Positions 10,996-23,138 of a stretch of 64,000 nt of DNA are shown piece after piece. The translations under genes were made by a program, and so were the position numbers. Source of the DNA: Tuctoria greenei (lineage: Eukaryota; Streptophyta; Magnoliopsida; Poales; Poaceae). Within the stretch, counting starts at the first letter, position 1. Every line of letters starts with the position of its first letter. The DNA lies in NCBI GenBank assembly GCA_036927565.1, contig JAYESD010000002.1:144033167-144097166 (forward strand), written 5' to 3'. The notes under the pieces were generated by a model. The model was given only the letters and a program-made list of their open reading frames with translations, searched no databases and was not told the origin of the DNA.

Positions 10996-12357
10996 CCTGG
11001 GTGTCCTAGTGCCGCGGAATCTCTGGGGACCGCTCTTGTAGAGTGGGACCCGATTTTTGTTACGGTGACCGAGGCTATCCCGGAGGGTGAACCTAGTGCC
11101 GCGGAATCTCTGGGGACCGCTCTTGTAGAGTGGGACCCGATTTTTGTTACGGAGAACCCGTTGGAGCCGGTGGAGAAGACCCCGGCAGGTCCGGAGCCAA
11201 TCCCTTTGTCGCTGTATATTGACAATGCCGACTCCAATCTTCGTCAGGTCTAGCTGGCCTATTACCACGACAGCAAGGCCCTCGAGGAGGAGCGCCGAAC
11301 CCTTAGGAGGTAGCACAACTGGCTCCGATTCGAGACCAAGCTGGCGCAGACGAGGCTAGCCGACGACAAGGAGTGGGTGAAAAGGGAGAAGGTCTTGTTG
11401 GAGTACTGGGGTCAGCTGCTGGATGAGAGGGAAAGCATGGTGCGATCCCTCGACAACCAATCCTGGGCCATTCATGAACAGGACGTGGCTGCTAATGAAC
11501 CAGCGAATGACCGCCAAGAGAAGCTCAGCGCCATCCACGACAGCTTCGTCAAGCGCCGGGACGCTCTTGAGGAGCGGGAGAAAAAGCCCGAAGATAAAGA
11601 GCAAAAACTCCTAGAGCTGTGGGATGACCTCGTGAATAGGGAGGAGGAGCTTACTCAGAGGCTGACTCTGGGTGACAAGAGCCTCGCGGAGCACAGCAAG
11701 AAGCTGGAGGAGCGCTGCGAGAAAGAGGAGAAGAAGGCTTGGCAGCTGGGACAGGACCTCACCAAGAGGGAGAATGAAATTGCTGCCAGGGAGAAGAAAG
11801 TGCGGGGCCGGGAGAAAGACCTGGTCGACTGCCAGAACAAGATCCACCTCCGAGAAGAGGAGCTTGGTAAACTCGAAAGGCAAGTTGCTGAAAAGATTCA
11901 ACAGAACGCCAAAGAGGTCGAGCGCCTTGCCCTGGAGGATTCCGAGCTTGCGGCGACTAAGAGATCCTTGGAAGAGGTGTGAGGTTCAAGGGCTGCAGAG
12001 TCCCAACAAGTTTGGGACTTCATGGGCAAAGCCAATGACACGCTGACGCCACTGGGTTTTAGTCCTGTGCGCCCGGACGACCCGAAGCCAGAGCTGGACC
12101 AGGCGTTGCAGGCGTTGAGCTCGGCGGGCAACAAACTCAACAAGATGGGCGATGTCATCATGGACCAGTTGGAAACTGAAGGACAATCCCTGGCGAAGAA
12201 CATCGCAGAGTACATGCTGATGTGCTACACAAGCTGGGATCCTCACTTCCCACTAGACCTGGTGCTTGAAGGCCCCATCGATGGAGAGGGAGATGCCGCC
12301 AAGGCCAGCGTGTCGGAGGTTGCCCAGATGGTAGCCTCATTCTTCCGTAGGTTCTAG
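10996..12357 (+). pseudogene. Antisense accessory ORF of Tat element, C-terminal half (coiled coil)
   Basis: Plus-strand frame opposite to gag-pol, lying between the 3' end of the Tat element and its integrase, the known place for antisense extra ORFs in Tat elements. The frame is continuous from about 10996 to the stop at 12355-12357, apart from nonsense codons at 11251 (TAG), 11311 (TAG) and about 11980 (TGA). It begins with an acidic linker containing an in-frame 87-bp duplication. A long charged coiled coil rich in E, K, R and L follows (about 11320-11985, with words such as KRENEIAAREKKVRGREKD), then a C-terminal domain (LGFSPVRPDDPKPELDQAL ... VAQMVASFFRRF). The N-terminal 'putative gypsy type transposon' domain seen at 57618 in element E is missing, because LTR sequence replaces it. 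Function unknown. Confidence 0.72.
11005..11160 (+). repeat. 87-bp in-frame tandem duplication
   Basis: The word cctagtgccgcggaatctct starts at 11005 and again at 11092. Both copies are nearly identical through gggacccgatttttgttacgg. The period of 87 bp is a multiple of three, so the peptide SAAESLGTALVEWDPIFVT is repeated without breaking the frame. The near-identity suggests a recent event compared with the rest of this decayed ORF. Confidence 0.85.
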
Positions 12358-13797
12358 GACTTTATCCTTGTAGCACTTGCTTGTATCTTCTCTTCTTTTC
12401 TCCAATTTTGTAATTTATTGTCTCCAGATTAATGAAATCCAAGAATTTTATGAATTTCATTTTTTGTCTTCAACACCTTTGTCCCAGTTGGCCCCCTGGT
12501 AGATGTACACAATTTGATTGTGAACATGTACCAAGAGGATGTAGCATTTTGTTGAAGACTTGCGTGCTTCAAACTTTTAGTTTGTAGGTCCAAAGTCGTT
12601 GATAGCAGGGGCCCCCTGAGGTTGTTAGAGCTTAGTAGCTCCAGTAGTGACCCTTGTCAACACGTAGAGCGTCGGTAGATAGTCATCTGGGGTTGTCAGA
12701 GCTTGGTAGCTCTGGCAGCGACCACTGTCAACACGCGGTGCGTCGATAGCAGACCGCACTAGGGAGTCTTCCCACCATCTTTTATTCACGTTGACGGCTG
12801 GCCCCCAGGATTTGCCGGAACTTGGTAGCTCCGGTGACGCCTACTATCAATGTTTTAAACATCGACAACGGGCCACCTTAGGGGGTGTCGGAGCTTTGAT
12901 AGCTCTTGTATCATCTACCATCATCATGAGATCTTTATTTTTCCTGCACACTGAAGTCAAGAAAAATGGTAAAAACCATTTCTTGTCTATAACTCGTTTG
13001 CGGCTTACTATTTCCAAACGAAATTTTTAGATCGAACGCAATTCTATATATAATCAAGTGCATTTGCTTATGTTCTCCAGGTCCAATCGTATCCTGGACT
13101 CACCTTACTTCAGCCTGCCGGGGTGTAGGTAGAGTGGCGTACTTAGGGTGCAGGACCAGGCTAAGTCGATAGCACACTCCAGACCTAGGTTGGCTTGGCG
13201 GCATTCAGGCGAGTAGGCCATTCAACAATGTTAAGACCCGAAAGAATTAACAAGGCGACTTGAATTGTACATGAATTGTTCGAGCTAAAGTTTCTTGAGA
13301 ATTGCACAACTTTGTTATAGACAAGAAACAGAAAACTTAAAAATATTGAGTCTGTACAAAATAAATGCACGTGGAGTCTGTTTTCACACAATGATGTCTT
13401 TCATTATAGGTCCGCGGTACAGGGGAAACAAGTACACTCTTAGGGTACGGAACCAGGCTAAGTGTGTTGCGTTTCTCGTTTGACCCAAGGTAGCTAGGTA
13501 CACTTTTAGTTTTGAGACTGTGACAAGTGTTGCCTGAACCTGGCGGACCTTCCGGGAAAGGTCCGGTTGTCCTCCCGGACGAGCTACCCGACTCTGTACA
13601 ATGATGCTATAACATACATCACATGTAATTACAGACTCACCCCCGTGATATTAAGCGTAGAACTTACGGAGGTGCTCAATGTTCCAAGGATTAGGAAGCG
13701 GTGTCCCATCCTCAGTTGCCAAGCGAACGCATCCAGGACGGGATACTTTGATCACTCTAAAGGGCCCTTCCCAGTTGGGGGAAAGTTTGTTTAACCC
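12358..13797. other. Tat 3' spacer between accessory ORF and integrase
   Basis: Non-coding. The first 100 bp after the accessory ORF stop are T-rich with tttgtaatttattg and aatgaaatcc, a plausible plus-strand 3' UTR with a weak polyadenylation signal. Degenerate tandem repeats follow at 12611-12930. A second spaced repeat, cttagggt.c.g.accaggctaagt, occurs near 13139-13165 and 13437-13461. Nothing else was recognised. Confidence 0.55.
12611..12930. repeat. Degenerate tandem repeats in Tat 3' region
   Basis: Four diverged units share the core gttgtcagagcttggtagct, at about 12622, 12692, 12811 and 12886, with spacing of about 70-120 bp. Most units are followed by tcaacacg or tcaatg words. Variable tandem repeats in this place are typical of Tat-lineage elements. 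Confidence 0.6.
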
Positions 13798-14436
13798 TTA
13801 TCGAGTTTGTATTCTCCATAGCACCAGATCGCCTTCCTCGAGCTGTCGATTATGCACATGCCTTTGGTGATAGCGCCGGAGCGCTTGGGCGATATCGTGC
13901 ATTTCGAACAGCTTCTCGACACCTTCCCTATTCAACGAGGTCAAGGTCTTCACGTTGGAGCTGGTCCTGTGTGGCATCATCGAAGGTCCAGACCCGGAGC
14001 GACCGCAAGGTGATTTTTGGAGGAAGGACTTCTTCAGCTCCGTACACCAATAAAAAGGGTGTCTCTCCAATTGACCGGTTTGGAGTTGTCTTGTTGGCCC
14101 ACAGTGGGGGTGGAAGCTCTTCAATCCAGTTGACTCCATGTTTTTTCAGGCGCTCATATGTGCGCGTCTTGAGTCCTTTTAGGATTTTTGCATTTGCTCT
14201 CTCAGCTTGGCCACTGCTTGCCGGGTGAGCTACGGAAGCGTAGCTGACTTGAATACCGAGGTCTTCGCAATATCCTTGGAATGCAGAGCTTGTGAATTGG
14301 GTCCCGTTGTCAGTTATGATCTTGTTTGGGACTCCAAATCTGCATACTATGACTGCAAGAAGTTGATAGCTGATTGCTTGTTTATTATCACAACTGGTGT
14401 TGCTTCCGGCCACTTGGTGAACTTGTTTATGGCAAC
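13798..14436 (-). pseudogene. Tat C integrase, core and C-terminal part
   Basis: Downstream half of the integrase (minus strand), cut by the copia element at 14437. It holds the second core aspartate (KIITDNGTQFTSSAF) and the glutamate (SSGQAERANAKIL), then the C-terminal part ending near 13798 in HNRQLEEGDLVLWRIQTR-like sequence, reached through a frameshift near 13930. The upstream half, with the zinc finger, is at 23139-23570. The 5-bp duplication gcaac (14432-14436 and 23139-23143) marks the split codon region. Without the insertion the two halves read through in one frame. Confidence 0.82.
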
Positions 14437-16108
14437 TGTAGGATCGAAGAGCACGTGAAAAGCTACCAGAGGGGGGATGAATGGTAGATTTAAAAATCTT
14501 ACGCAGTGGAAATAATTAAATCCCAACCCCTTTGGCAGAAAAATGATCTGTTAAAGAAATCGTGTGTGAGACTAATCTAAACGTGTTTCACCGTGACAAA
14601 AGTGATATATATCAGAGAGAATGAAGTCACGAAGACAACACAAGAAGAATCACTCAAATCCGTCGAGAAAAACTCAAGTTATGATTGAAAGATCAACCAA
14701 AGGTCAATCTGCCCTACTCGAGAAAAAAACAGTTCTGGAATTCTGCAAAGAAGCTCGTGTAGATCATAGAACACAAATCCAATGACCGTCAAAGTTTGAA
14801 AGATGATATATAATCAAGTTTTGAAGACAACCCAAAAAGAATCACGTCAATTGGATCTGTCAAACTCGAGTTATGATAAAATCACCGATGAAAGGTAGTG
14901 CAGTCCAGAAACTCGACGAGTAAAACTTGTCTGGAACAAGTCGGACGAACAAGGCACAAAAGTTCCTTCAAACTAAGAATTTTATTCAAAAGAACACAAG
15001 AGGAACAGCTCCAAAGTCGTGCACCACGAGCTCTGGGCTCCCTCGCTTATATAACCAGCTCGAAAGCCAACTCAACTCAGATCAGGAACCTAATGCTACT
15101 CTGTTCACAAATCGTAACTTTCCATAACTGCTTAGGATTCTTCTATACTCAGATAGAAGCAATCTTAAGACTTCCAAACACCTTAGAAACGTATCCCATA
15201 TTCCTAAACAACTCAAATTCGTGACCCACACGAAATCCTATCATAACCAACTCAAAAATCTTTCCATATTTGAGTCAAACCCGACCCAGCCGCTGCCTGA
15301 GTCCATAACCTAGTCGGTTGGACCTTTCCAACCAACTCTTTACGTCCACATCTCTTCATCACGTCTCGGAACCATGTATCCACGTCCATGCACTCCTTGC
15401 ACACGTGCAAACATCTTCCAATGACGTCCACGATACCTTCACATGCATTGTTCTTGATTCAATCATGCTGCGCAACCTCCTGATCAGCTCAACCATAATT
15501 CCTCCTGAATTTGGTTGTTGGAACCTCATCTCCTCCCTGAGACTAGTCCAATGGATCCCGTCACCAGCCATGAATTGAACTCAAGCAACACCTGCACATG
15601 AATAAACAGCCAATCCATACGAGCCCAAGTCCTCAACTTGACTCAAGTTAGTTCCGAACACAACACCTTAAGTGAGAACCTCACATAAGCATGTTGCAAA
15701 ACCACAGTAACACGATATCATCCATGTCAACCAAAAACGCACCAAAGACTTAGCAAATGAATACTAAGCAATCTTTCTAGAGATGTAAAGCAAGTACGAA
15801 ACATTGCAAATGAAAAACAAAAGCATTACGGTCAAGTTCCGGACCTTGCCAGAGCAACCCGGACCTTGAGCCGGAGCTAACAAAAGCTAGTAGAACCTAG
15901 CGCCGGAACTTACAAAAACTAGTATAACCAAGTAAACCCAAAAGCCGGAGCTAGAAAAATCAACTCAGAGCTTAGCAAAAACACGACGGAGCTAACAAAA
16001 ACTAGTCGGATCTTAATAAAAAGGAGTTTTGATGATAATAATAACTTTTATCGTCAAAGCAAGTGTATTCACTACGAGCCAATGTATTCAACACACATAG
16101 GTCTTATA
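14437..16108 (-). repeat. 3' LTR of Sirevirus element
   Basis: 1672 bp, starting tgtaggatcgaag and ending aggtcttata, where the original terminal CA has become ta. A minus-strand TATA box (plus strand ttatataa) lies at 15048-15055. It pairs with 21469-23138. Confidence 0.93.
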
Positions 16109-17114
16109 ATCTCCCCCTTGATGAATGCATTGGCAACACCATTTAAAATTCGAACATTGGCTTATTCACATAAAAGTTTGGAAGGCAATTTCTCCCCCTT
16201 TGTAAATCAAAAGTAAAATGAGAAGAAAATCCAAAAATTATTCCATATTATCTCTCCCCCTTTATTATCTCTCCTTATGCACATATTCTCTTTATCATCA
16301 TGTTTATCTCTCCCCCTTTGACAATGTATTCAACAAGTCATGAGCATATAAACAAATTATCTCTCCCACTTTAGTTGTTATGAGCATATTATAACATATA
16401 CATATAAACAAAGCTCATCCAAGTCATACTATCAAGTAACTTACACTATCACATCAATGAGATACATAAAGTAGTGTAAGCCATGCTAGAGATCAGAAGT
16501 AATTTTCAATTTAAGCAAGTCATGATCTCACAAACGTACTATTTCAAAACCTGAAAGCATGACACTTGTTGTTGCATTTTATTATATTTCAAAGCACAGA
16601 TTTAGATCATATGATATTTGCAAGAGATTATATGCACATCTGCCTTATTCTAACCAACCAAGCCAAGCCTATGTCATTTGACAATCAAAAGCTTAAGGAC
16701 ATGGTTTTAGTCATACACAACTTCTTCCAAGTTCATATCTAAGTGCAATGATAAGCCATCTCAAAAGAAGAAGTGCGATGCATGCATATTCTCTTGATCT
16801 TTTCTCATTTTATATTTGTTCATAAAAACTCAACATGTGAGTTGATTACTTGATTAATTCTTAATGATTAAAAGCACTTGTTAACATGTAACAAGTTCAA
16901 AACAATAAGAAAGTTCGACCATGACCAGTTTTAGTATAAGTAATTATTCCAATTACTAGACATGACAAAAACTACAAAATGTATAATATGAGTAATGTAG
17001 TAAGAACTTTCAGCATGTAAAAGGAATCACAAAGTCATATATGTATGAAATACTATGCTCATATTATTTTAATTTCAGATTCACACATAGACTTCCCAAG
17101 TTTCAAACTCCCCC
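16109..17114 (-). other. Sirevirus 3' non-coding region with multiple polypurine tracts
   Basis: About 1 kb without coding capacity, between RNase H and the 3' LTR. On the plus strand it contains repeated pyrimidine tracts of the form tctcccccttt: 16109-16119 beside the LTR, and near 16190, 16252, 16310 and 16360 (degenerate), plus actccccctcaa near 17108. Read on the minus strand these are AAAGGGGGAGA polypurine tracts. Multiple tracts of this kind are a described hallmark of Sireviruses. No env-like ORF is visible here. Confidence 0.75.
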
Positions 17115-18949
17115 TCAATTTAAGCCATGAGGATGCATAACCCCTATTTCACTATGAATGTAACAAAAACAAGTGAAATCCAAAGGTTTTGTAAAAATGT
17201 CAGCCAATTGTTGTTCGGTATCTACATGGAGAAGCACAATGTTGCCTTTTACGACATTATCTCGGAGAAAGTGATACCTAATGTCAATGTGTGTAGTTCT
17301 AGAATGTTGCACGGGGTTTTTAGCAATGCAATTGGCACTAGTGTTATCAAAGAACAGTGGCACACTATCTAGATCAATCCCATAGTCCTTAAGTGTTTGA
17401 ACAATCCAAAGAATTTATGAGCAAGCACTAGCAGCAGCTACATATTCAGATTCAGTTGTGGATTGTGCAACTGAATTTTGTTTTCTAGAGGACCAAGCAA
17501 CAAGAGAATTACCAAGAAAATGACAAGCACCGGAAGTACTTTTCCTATCAATCCTACAACCCCCAAAATAAGCATCGGAAAAAGCTTTCAAAGTATCGGT
17601 TGAGGAAGAAGGAAGAAAAATGCCAAATTAATGAGTTCCATGTAAGTACCTGAGAATCCTTTTGATGGCTTGACGATGTGAAGCACATGGGGAGGCTTGA
17701 AACCGTGCACAAAGACATACGCTGAATTGTATGTCTGGTCTTGATGCCCTGAGGTATAAAAGTGATCTGATCATGCTTCTATATTATTTTTGATCCACGG
17801 GTTCACCATCTTCATCAAGTCCAAGAGTTTTTGTTGTTCCCATTGGTGTCCGAAGAGACTTGTGTCCATGTTGAAGCGCCTTAGGAGATCTTTTGTATAC
17901 TTCGTTTGATGCACAAAGGTACCCTCCTTTGTTTGCTTGATTTGCAGCCCCAAAAAGTAAGTAAGTTCACCCATCATACTCATTTCAAATTCGGAACTCA
18001 TCATTGCTGAAAACTTGGACACAAGATCATGAGAAGCACAACCAAAGATAATATCATCCACATACACTTGAACGAATAATGAGTCATTGCCATGCTTAAG
18101 CACAAAAATAGTTTTATCAACCTTGCCCATGGTAAACCCTTTTTCAAGTAAGAATGTTTTTAACCTATCATACCATGCTCTAGGGGCTTGTTTGAGACCG
18201 TACAAGGCTTTGGACAGTTTGTAAACATGATTAGGAAAATCTGGATTTTCAAAACCCGGTGGTCGTTTGACATAAACCTCCTCATCTATGTAGCCATTAA
18301 GAAAAGCACTTTTAACATCCATTTAATATAGCTTAAAACCTTTAGATGCTACCAAAGCTAACAAAATTCTTATGGCTTCTAATCTAGCAACAGGAGCAAA
18401 AGTTTCATCAAAATCTAGACCTTCAACTTGAGTGAAACCTTGAGCAACCAACCTAGCCTTATTCCTAACCACAACCCCATCCTCACTTTGTTTATTTTTA
18501 AATACCCATTTAGTTCCAATTAAAGTGTGACCTTGAGGTGGAGGTACAAGTTTCCAAACATTATTTCTTTCAAAATTTCTAACTCTTCTTGCATGGCAAT
18601 AATCCAAGATTCATTAGTGAGTGCATGTGATATATCTTTGGGTTCAAAAGAAGCAACAAAAGCAGAATGATCATAAGAGTTTGGATCGCAAAACCTGGAC
18701 CTTGTGACTCGTTCGTGCAAGCTTCCAATCATCTGTTGTGGGGGATGATCTTTGTAAAATCGTAGGGGAACAGATGTATCACATGCTTCTTCTTCTTCAT
18801 GTTCATCACAAATTGATGAGCTTGTGACTTGAGGATGATTTGAATCGGCATTGATGGTTGTTGGTGCTGGTTGAGAATTAACATCCGGAGCGGAACCAAA
18901 GTCTTTAGCTGCTGAATTTTCGGGCAGCAGCTCCAATTCTTCCTCATCT
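17115..18949 (-). pseudogene. pol: Sirevirus pol: reverse transcriptase and RNase H
   Basis: Minus strand. An acidic linker after the integrase (about 18949-18720) is followed by RT: WVFKNKQSEDGVVVRNKARL, DETFAPVARLEAIRILLAL, then MDVKSAFLNGYIDEEVYV, KALYGLKQAPRAWYDRL and the catalytic YVDD (FVQVYVDDIIFG, near 18060). RNase H ends with ANCIAKNPVQHSRTTHIDIR and ADIFTKPLD near 17170. A TAA at 18323-18325 replaces the codon before MDVKSAF. Frameshifts lie near 18560, between RT and RNase H (about 17400-17770), and in the linker. The final stop at 17115 matches the usual end of the polyprotein. Confidence 0.87.
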
Positions 18950-20290
18950 TCAACGAAAATGCTTCCCCTGCGGATATGGATCTGGACCTGCAATGTTTGA
19001 GCTAGTACATGGGCTAGCTTCATCAAAAGACACTTCACAAGTCTCCAGAATTTTGTTAGTGTCAAGTAAAAGCACAAGGTAGCCTCTAGTATGAGATGGA
19101 TAACCAAGAAACATGCCATCAATGGATCTAGGTTCAAATTTATCAAGATTATCATGTTTCTTAACAAAGCATTTGCAACCAAAGACCCGAAAGTGTGTAA
19201 CACTAGGCCTATGTCCAAACCGGAGCTCATATGGTGTTTTACCTAGCTTAGCATGCAAGAAAACACGATTTGAGACATAACAAGCGGTTGCTAACGCATC
19301 AGCCCAAAATTTCCTAGGAGTTTGATATTCATCAAGCATAGTCCTAGCCATCTCAACTAAGGTTCTGCTCTTTCTTTCTACAACACCGTTTTGTTGAGGT
19401 ACATATGGTGAAGAAAATGGATGATCTATTCTATTTTCATCACAAAAGTGATCAAAAGATTGATTTTTAAATTCAGTTCCATTATCACTTCTAATTGATT
19501 TTAAAGATCCTGCGTAATCAATTGATAATCTAAGAAATAAAGTTCTAAAGTGTGTAAAAACTTCATTCTTGGATGCTATAAGGTAAACCCAAGAGTATCT
19601 AGAATAATCATCAACAATCACAAGTACATACCATTTACCTCCGAAGGATTGAACACGTGAAGGTCCTACGGTGTCAAGATGCAAAAGTTGACATGGTTCA
19701 GTTGTCATGATCATTGTGAGAGGAGTATGTGAACCTGCAACCATCTTAGCATGTCTACAAGAAGAGCACACAATTTCTTTGTCCCCATTAAGCTTAGGCA
19801 GCCCACGTATGCGATCAAGAGCACTAACACGTGTTAGGTGATCAAAGCCTACGTGACCAAGTCTACGATGCCAAAAATATAAGTCCTTTGAATCATTAGC
19901 AACTAGACACCTATGCTTAGAGGAAGACATATAAAAATCAGCTTTAAAAACTCTTCCAAACCGAGACATGTTAAAAATAAGCTCACTATTTGAACCTACA
20001 ACTTTGCAGCAGTTTTTATTGAAAATAATTTCTAGATTTTCATCTACAAATTGTGCAACAGAAAACAAGTTGTATTTCAAATTTTTGACAACTGTCAACT
20101 TCCTTCAAAGTGTAGTGATCATTTACTCTAACCGAACCCTTAGCAATTATAGGAGTTGAAGAATTATCGGCAAAAGTAACATTCTCTACACGTGACACAA
20201 AAGAGAGGGAGGAGAACCAATCTTTGTTACCAGTCATGTGGCGTGAGCAACCTGAATCTACAATCCAAATGTTCTCCTTCCTCCAACGTG
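18950..20290 (-). pseudogene. Sirevirus protease and integrase
   Basis: The protease active site reads VDSGCSRHMTG near 20240. After a frameshift near 20098, a 382-codon open stretch (20098-18950) carries the integrase: zinc finger (HRRLGHVGFDHL ... VCSSCRHAKM) and the D,D,E core (LLHLDTVGPSRV; RSDNGTEFKNQSF; NGVVERKSRTLVEMARTML), then the GKTPYELRFGHRPSV C-terminal block typical of copia integrases. All three catalytic acidic residues are present, so this domain is the best preserved part of the element. Confidence 0.9.
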
Positions 20291-21406
20291 TAACCTCTTC
20301 ATTGTCGCTGTTGTGTTCTGTCTACTCCATACTTGATATTGACTTGCCCGCCATGAAGCACAAGTTTGCCAAATCATCTTCATCTTCATCACTTCCAATG
20401 CCCACGTCGCTTGAGCCAAGTTCCTGGAGTGCTGAGATAAAACTGTTCACCAGTTGGCAACCTGTAAAACCCTTCTTTTTCTTCGTATCTTTTGCAGAGG
20501 AGTGCTTCATTCTTGTTTTCTTTTCATCCTGGGAAGTAGGGCCCGAAAGTTTAGGGCAATCTGAATGAAAATGTCCTGTCTTACCACATTCAAAGCAGGT
20601 CCGGAGCTTCCTCTCCTTCTAGTTCTCACATTTTGCAATGCTTTTGAGAACTGGGTAGAGATGAGTGCTAGCTCCTCCTCTGGAAACTCCTCAATCTGTT
20701 CAAGGGTTAGAGAGGACAGCAAAGCAAGTGTACCACAAGACGATGTTTCACCGGAGCTAGGCATGTCACGTTGATAAACAAAAGCAATAGACTTGTTGGG
20801 GTTCTTACATGAGATTATATCAATTTCATGAGTTTTTAACTTGGAATATAGCACATATAGAGTAAGTGAACTCATGACAGTAGATTCACGAATAGATGTG
20901 ACTTTCATCTCCCAAATTGACATATCTAATGCACTTAGCAATTTTCTAGCATTTTCAGCATCTGAAAAATTAACATTGACACTACGCAAGTTGCTGAGAA
21001 TCTTATTTAAGCGAGCAAAAAGGTCATCAATAGACTCACCGGGTTGCATCTCGAAGCGCATGTATTCTTTCTTGAACATGTCCCACCTTACCTCTTTGAT
21101 CATGTTGGATCCTTCGTGGTAGTCACAAAGTGCTTTTCACACATCGTATGCAGATCAGAGGTGTGCAACACGGTTGAAGTCGCTTTGTGTTAATCCTTTT
21201 ATGATCAAGTTTTGAGCCTTGTTGTTGTTGTCGACATCTATCAGATTTGTAGCTGTAACTTGGTCGTTTGATGGCACTTCATAAGGCTTGTATACCTTCT
21301 CCCATATTGCAAAGCCTTGTGCCTGGATGAAAGCCTCCATGCGTGCCTTCCAAACCTGAAAATCAATACTAGCAAACACACAAGGTTTGGTAGAGTACTT
21401 CTCCAT
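20291..21406 (-). pseudogene. gag: Sirevirus gag
   Basis: The start codon is at 21406 (MEKYSTKPCVFASIDFQVW), shortly after the primer site. The copia gag domain follows (FKKEYMRFEMQPGESIDDLF, KLLSALDMSIWEMKVTSI). In a shifted frame comes a CCHC zinc knuckle (TCFECGKTGHFHSDCPKL, near 20580), then an acidic tail (SSDVGIGSDEDEDDLANLC). There are two TGA codons, at about 21155 and 21135, and a frameshift near 20622 just before the zinc knuckle. Confidence 0.85.
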
Positions 21407-21452
21407 GATGATTAGTCAAAAACATGCGCAAATCACAAAGATTAGAGCACCG

Positions 21453-21466
21453 TGGCTCTGATACCA
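21453..21466 (-). other. Primer-binding site, tRNA-iMet
   Basis: On the minus strand TGGTATCAGAGCCA, complementary to the 3' end of initiator tRNA-Met, two bases from the 5' LTR. Typical for copia elements. Confidence 0.92.
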
Positions 21467-21468
21467 AT

Positions 21469-23138
21469 TGTAGGATCGAGAGCACGTGAAAAGCTACCAG
21501 AGGGGGGGTGAATGGTAGATTTAAAAATCTTACGCAGCGGAAACAATTAAACCCCAACCCCTTCGGCAGAAAAACAATCTGTTAAAGAAATCGTGTGTGA
21601 GACTAATATAAACGTGTTTCACCATGAAAAAAGTGATAGATATCAGAGAGAATGAAGTCACGAAGACAACACAAGAAGAATCACTCAAATCCGTCGAGAA
21701 AAACTCAAGTTATGATCGAAAGATCAAACAAAGGTCAATTTGCCCTACTCGAGCAAAAAAACAGTTCTAGAACGCTGCAAAGAAGCTCGTGTAGATCATA
21801 GACCACAAATTCAATGACCGTGAAATTTTGACAGATGATAGATAATCAAGTTATGAAGACAACCCAAAATGAATCACGTCAATTGGATCTGTCAAACTCG
21901 AGTTATGATAAAATCACTGACGAAAGGTAGTGCAGTCTAGAAACTCGACAAGTAAAACTTGTCTGGAACAAGTCGGACGAACAAGGCACAAAAGTTCCTT
22001 CAAACTACAAATTTTATTCAATAGAACACAAGAGGAACAGCCCCAAAGTCGTGCACCATGAGCTCTGGGCTCCCTCGCTTATATAACCAGCTCGAAAGCC
22101 AACTCGACTCAGATCAGTAACCTAATCCTACTCTGTTCACGAATCGTAACTTTCCATAACTGCTTAGGATTCTTCTATACGCAGATAGAAGCAATCTTAA
22201 GACTTCCAAACACCTTAGAAACGTATCCCATATTCCTAAACAACTAAAATTCGTGACCCACACGAAATCCTATCATAACCAACTCAAATCTTTCCATATT
22301 TGAGTCAAACCCGACTCAGCCGCTGCCTGAGTCCATAACCTAGTCAGTTGGACCTTTCCGACCAACTCTTTACGTCCACATCTCTTCATCACGTCTCGAA
22401 ACCATGTAGCCACTTCCATGCACTCCTTGCACACGTGCAAACATCTTTCAATGATGTCCATGATACCTTCACATGCATTGTTCTTGATTCAATCATGCTG
22501 CGCAACCTCCTGATCTGCTCAACCACAATTCCTCCTGAATTTGGTTGTTGGAACCTCATCTCCTCCCTAAGACTAGTCCAATGGATCCCGTAACCAGCCA
22601 TGACTTGAACTCAAGCAACACATGCACATGAATAAACAGCCAATCCATACGAGCCCAAGTCCTCGACTTGACTCAAGTTAGTTTCGAACACAACACCTTA
22701 CGTGAGAACCTCACATAAGCATGTTGCAAAACCACAGTAACACGATATCATCCATGTCAACCAAAAACGCACCAATGACTTAGCAAATGAATACTAAGCA
22801 ATCTTTCCAGAGATGTAAAGAAAGTACGAAACATTGCAAATGAAAAACAGAAGCATTACGGTCAAGTTCCGGACCTTGCCAGAGCAACCCGGACCTTGAG
22901 CCGGAGCTAACAAAAGCTAGTACAATCTAGCATCGGAACTTACCAAAACTAGTATAACCAAGTAAACCCAAAAGCCGGAGCTAGAAAAATCAACTCAGAG
23001 CTTAGCAAAAACACGCCGGAGCTAACCAAAACTAGTCGGATCTTAATAAAAAGGCGTTTTGGTGATAATCAAAACTTTTATTGTCAAATCAAGTGTATTC
23101 ACTACGAGCCAATGTATTCAGCACACATAGGTCTTACA
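21469..23138 (-). repeat. 5' LTR of Sirevirus element
   Basis: 1670 bp, tgtaggatcgag...ggtcttaca, with intact TG...CA ends. The minus-strand TATA box (plus strand ttatataa) at 22079-22086 is the likely promoter of the element. It is followed by the target duplication gcaac at 23139-23143. Confidence 0.93.

Larger units (their letters stand above)
14437..23138 (-). mobile_element. Sirevirus-type Ty1/copia element
   Basis: Complete element with LTRs at 14437-16108 and 21469-23138, TG...CA ends (the left copy now ends in ta) and a 5-bp target duplication gcaac on both sides. The minus-strand order is gag, protease, integrase, RT, RNase H: integrase precedes RT, which defines copia. A QVYVDDIIFG RT motif, a tRNA-iMet primer site and several polypurine tracts before the 3' LTR point to the Sirevirus (SIRE/Maximus) lineage. 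The first 180 bp of the LTRs differ at about 6%. The coding region has several stops and frameshifts, so it cannot act on its own. Confidence 0.93.

Noticed and set aside
11356..11901. Long minus-strand ORFs opposite the coiled coil (leucine/proline-rich, membrane-like)
   Set aside because: They are the complement of a glutamate/lysine-rich plus-strand coding region, which produces false hydrophobic frames.
21453..21466. Possible tRNA gene at the tRNA-like sequence
   Set aside because: Only the 3' complement of initiator tRNA-Met is present next to an LTR; it is a primer-binding site.
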